From assembly GCA_021801615.1 (NCBI GenBank), contig JAJYXS010000024.1:1-6539 (forward strand): a DNA stretch of 6,539 nucleotides, in the 5' to 3' direction. This DNA is from Actinomycetes bacterium. GTDB lineage: Bacteria; Actinomycetota; Acidimicrobiia; Acidimicrobiales; RAAP-2. The position numbers and the translations under genes are program-made. Below the pieces are notes generated by a model that did no database searches, was not told the DNA's origin, and was given only the letters and a program-made list of their open reading frames with translations. Positions 4,849 to 6,539 of this stretch are shown one piece after another; positions within the stretch are counted from its first letter, which is position 1, and each line of letters starts with the position of its first letter.

Positions 4849-5895
4849 ATGGGCTCACCCTGGAACGGCCTGTCGGCGAGCTCGGGGCTGGTCGACCTCC
4901 GCAGCGACACCGTCACGCGCCCGACGGCGGACATGCGCAGAGCGATGGCAGACGCCGAGGTCGGCGACGACGGGTTCGGGGAGGACCCCACGGTCGCGGA
5001 GCTCGAGGCCCTCTACGCCGAACGGGTCGGCAAGGAGGCCGCGGTGCTCGTGCCCTCGGGGACCATGGCGAACCAGGTCGCGGTCCGGGTGCTCGCACGG
5101 GCCGGCACCGCGGTCGTAGCCGGCCGCAGGAACCACGTCGTCGCGTACGAGGCCGGTGCCTCTGCGCGCAACTCGAGCGTGCAGTTCTACGTCGTCCCCG
5201 ACGACGACGGCCTCGTCCGGTCCTCCGATGTCTCCTACGCGCGCGCTCTCGCCGAGTTCCACCAGCCCGAGGTGTCGCTCGTCTGCATCGAGAACACGCA
5301 CATGGCCTCCGGCGGCACGCCGTGGACGCTGGGCCAGCTCGACGCCCTCGCGACCGCGGCCGGCGGGGTCCCGGTCCACATGGACGGCGCGAGGCTCTTC
5401 AACGCGGAAGTCGCCACGGGCGTGCCCGCCGCGACGATGGCCTCGAGGGCGACGACGGTCATGTCCTGCCTCTCGAAGGGGCTCTGCGCCCCGATCGGCT
5501 CGCTGCTCGCCGGCCCTGCCGAGGTCATCGCCGCCGGCCGCGTCGAGCGCAAGCGGCTCGGGGGCGCGATGCGCCAGGCGGGGATCATCGCGGCTGCCGG
5601 GATCGTCGCGCTCCGGACCATGGTCGACCGCCTCGCAGAGGACCACGCCCGTGCCAGGCGTCTTGCCGAGGCGGTGGCCGACCGCTGGCCCGACGCCGGC
5701 GCGGACCCGGCACGCACTGCGACGAACATCGTCGTCTTCTCGCCCCCGGACGCCGGGGCCGTCGTGGCCCACCTCGGCACCCACGGGGTGCTGGCGGAGG
5801 CGATCGAGCCAGGGGTGGTGCGCCTCGTCACCCACCACGACGTCGACGACGAGGGGATCGAACGCGCGCTCGGCGCGATCGCGAAGGCCCCTTGA
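4849..5895 (+). CDS. ltaE: Low-specificity L-threonine aldolase, PLP-dependent
   Basis: This enzyme cleaves L-threonine or L-allo-threonine to glycine and acetaldehyde with pyridoxal phosphate, in the cytosol. The 348-residue length is normal for the family. Motifs run in the expected order: DLRSDTVTRPT (16-26), GDDGFGEDPT (39-48), PSGTMANQ (69-76) for phosphate binding, His96 stacked on the cofactor, ENTH (148-151), HMDGARLFNA (177-186) with Asp179 and Arg182, and SCLSKGLCAPIGSLLAG (206-222) with Lys210 as the Schiff-base lysine. Arg325 in VVRLVTHH matches the substrate-carboxylate arginine. No key residue is missing. The ATG at 4849 lacks a ribosome site and lies 6 bases behind a TACGAT box, suggesting leaderless translation. 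The gene is divergent from the thioesterase and convergent with ahcY. Other beta-eliminating or aldolase activities within the family, such as phenylserine aldolase, cannot be excluded. Confidence 0.93.
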   Translation: MGSPWNGLSASSGLVDLRSDTVTRPTADMRRAMADAEVGDDGFGEDPTVAELEALYAERVGKEAAVLVPSGTMANQVAVRVLARAGTAVVAGRRNHVVAYEAGASARNSSVQFYVVPDDDGLVRSSDVSYARALAEFHQPEVSLVCIENTHMASGGTPWTLGQLDALATAAGGVPVHMDGARLFNAEVATGVPAATMASRATTVMSCLSKGLCAPIGSLLAGPAEVIAAGRVERKRLGGAMRQAGIIAAAGIVALRTMVDRLAEDHARARRLAEAVADRWPDAGADPARTATNIVVFSPPDAGAVVAHLGTHGVLAEAIEPGVVRLVTHHDVDDEGIERALGAIAKAP

Positions 5896-5906
5896 CGCGA
5901 GGGCTC

Positions 5907-5926
5907 CCTGCGGCGGAGCGCGCAGG
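5907..5926. terminator. Possible hairpin in the convergent ltaE/ahcY gap
   Basis: The 35-bp gap between the two convergent stops (5896-5930) contains CCTGCG (5907-5912) and CGCAGG (5921-5926) around an 8-base loop. An overlapping alternative pairs GCTCC (5903-5907) with GGAGC (5915-5919). There is no T-run on either side. It could terminate transcription from both directions, but stems this short arise readily in GC-rich DNA. Confidence 0.3.
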
Positions 5927-5930
5927 TGGC

Positions 5931-6539
<609 letters not shown>

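Noticed and set aside
4685..5119. Plus-strand frame beginning MRQGPLQLGPVRRGPL with visible peptide repeats
   Set aside because: The repeats only mirror the 30-bp DNA array, which is open in all frames. The rest runs out of frame through threonine aldolase, and no start signal is seen.

Overview
The window is very GC-rich, and third codon positions in the real genes are almost all G or C. It carries an F420/FMN-type (LLM) oxidoreductase, an SCP2-type thiolase, a classical FabH, GTG and TTG starts, and start codons placed directly behind TANNNT -10 boxes (leaderless mRNAs). Together these suggest a high-GC Actinomycetota bacterium. A deep-branching group such as Acidimicrobiia is possible, but the sequence alone does not prove it. 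I see no tRNA, rRNA, CRISPR, transposase or phage gene.

Left two-thirds (1-4134), minus strand: a tightly packed operon, read right to left. The order is LLM-class oxidoreductase, SCP2-like thiolase, FabH-type ketoacyl synthase III, NTP-transferase-fold protein, and the first seven codons of a further gene at the window edge. Each of the four junctions is a 4-base stop/start overlap of the NTGA type (TTGA, GTGA, ATGA, ATGA), so translational coupling is likely. The two condensing or thiolytic enzymes and the oxidoreductase fit acyl-CoA or lipid-like metabolism. The NTP-transferase does not obviously belong to that chemistry, so the pathway is left open.

Middle (4135-4848): a short gap with the operon promoter, flanked by two inverted repeats that share the half-site GTAGGA/TCCTAC. 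Next comes a hotdog-fold (PaaI/YdiI-type) acyl-CoA thioesterase, minus strand, whose N-terminal extension is encoded by three 30-bp tandem repeats. Behind it lies a 59-bp divergent promoter region containing a perfect 7-bp-arm palindrome.

Right third (4849-6539): a complete low-specificity L-threonine aldolase on the plus strand converges, across a 35-bp gap with a possible hairpin, on the C-terminal half of S-adenosylhomocysteine hydrolase on the minus strand, which runs off the window. These two are ordinary amino-acid and methyl-cycle genes.

No clearly new biological system is visible. The most unusual signals are regulatory: the paired palindromes around the operon promoter, one of them inside coding sequence; the repeated leaderless promoter geometry; and the coding 30-bp GGGGCCCC-containing repeat.
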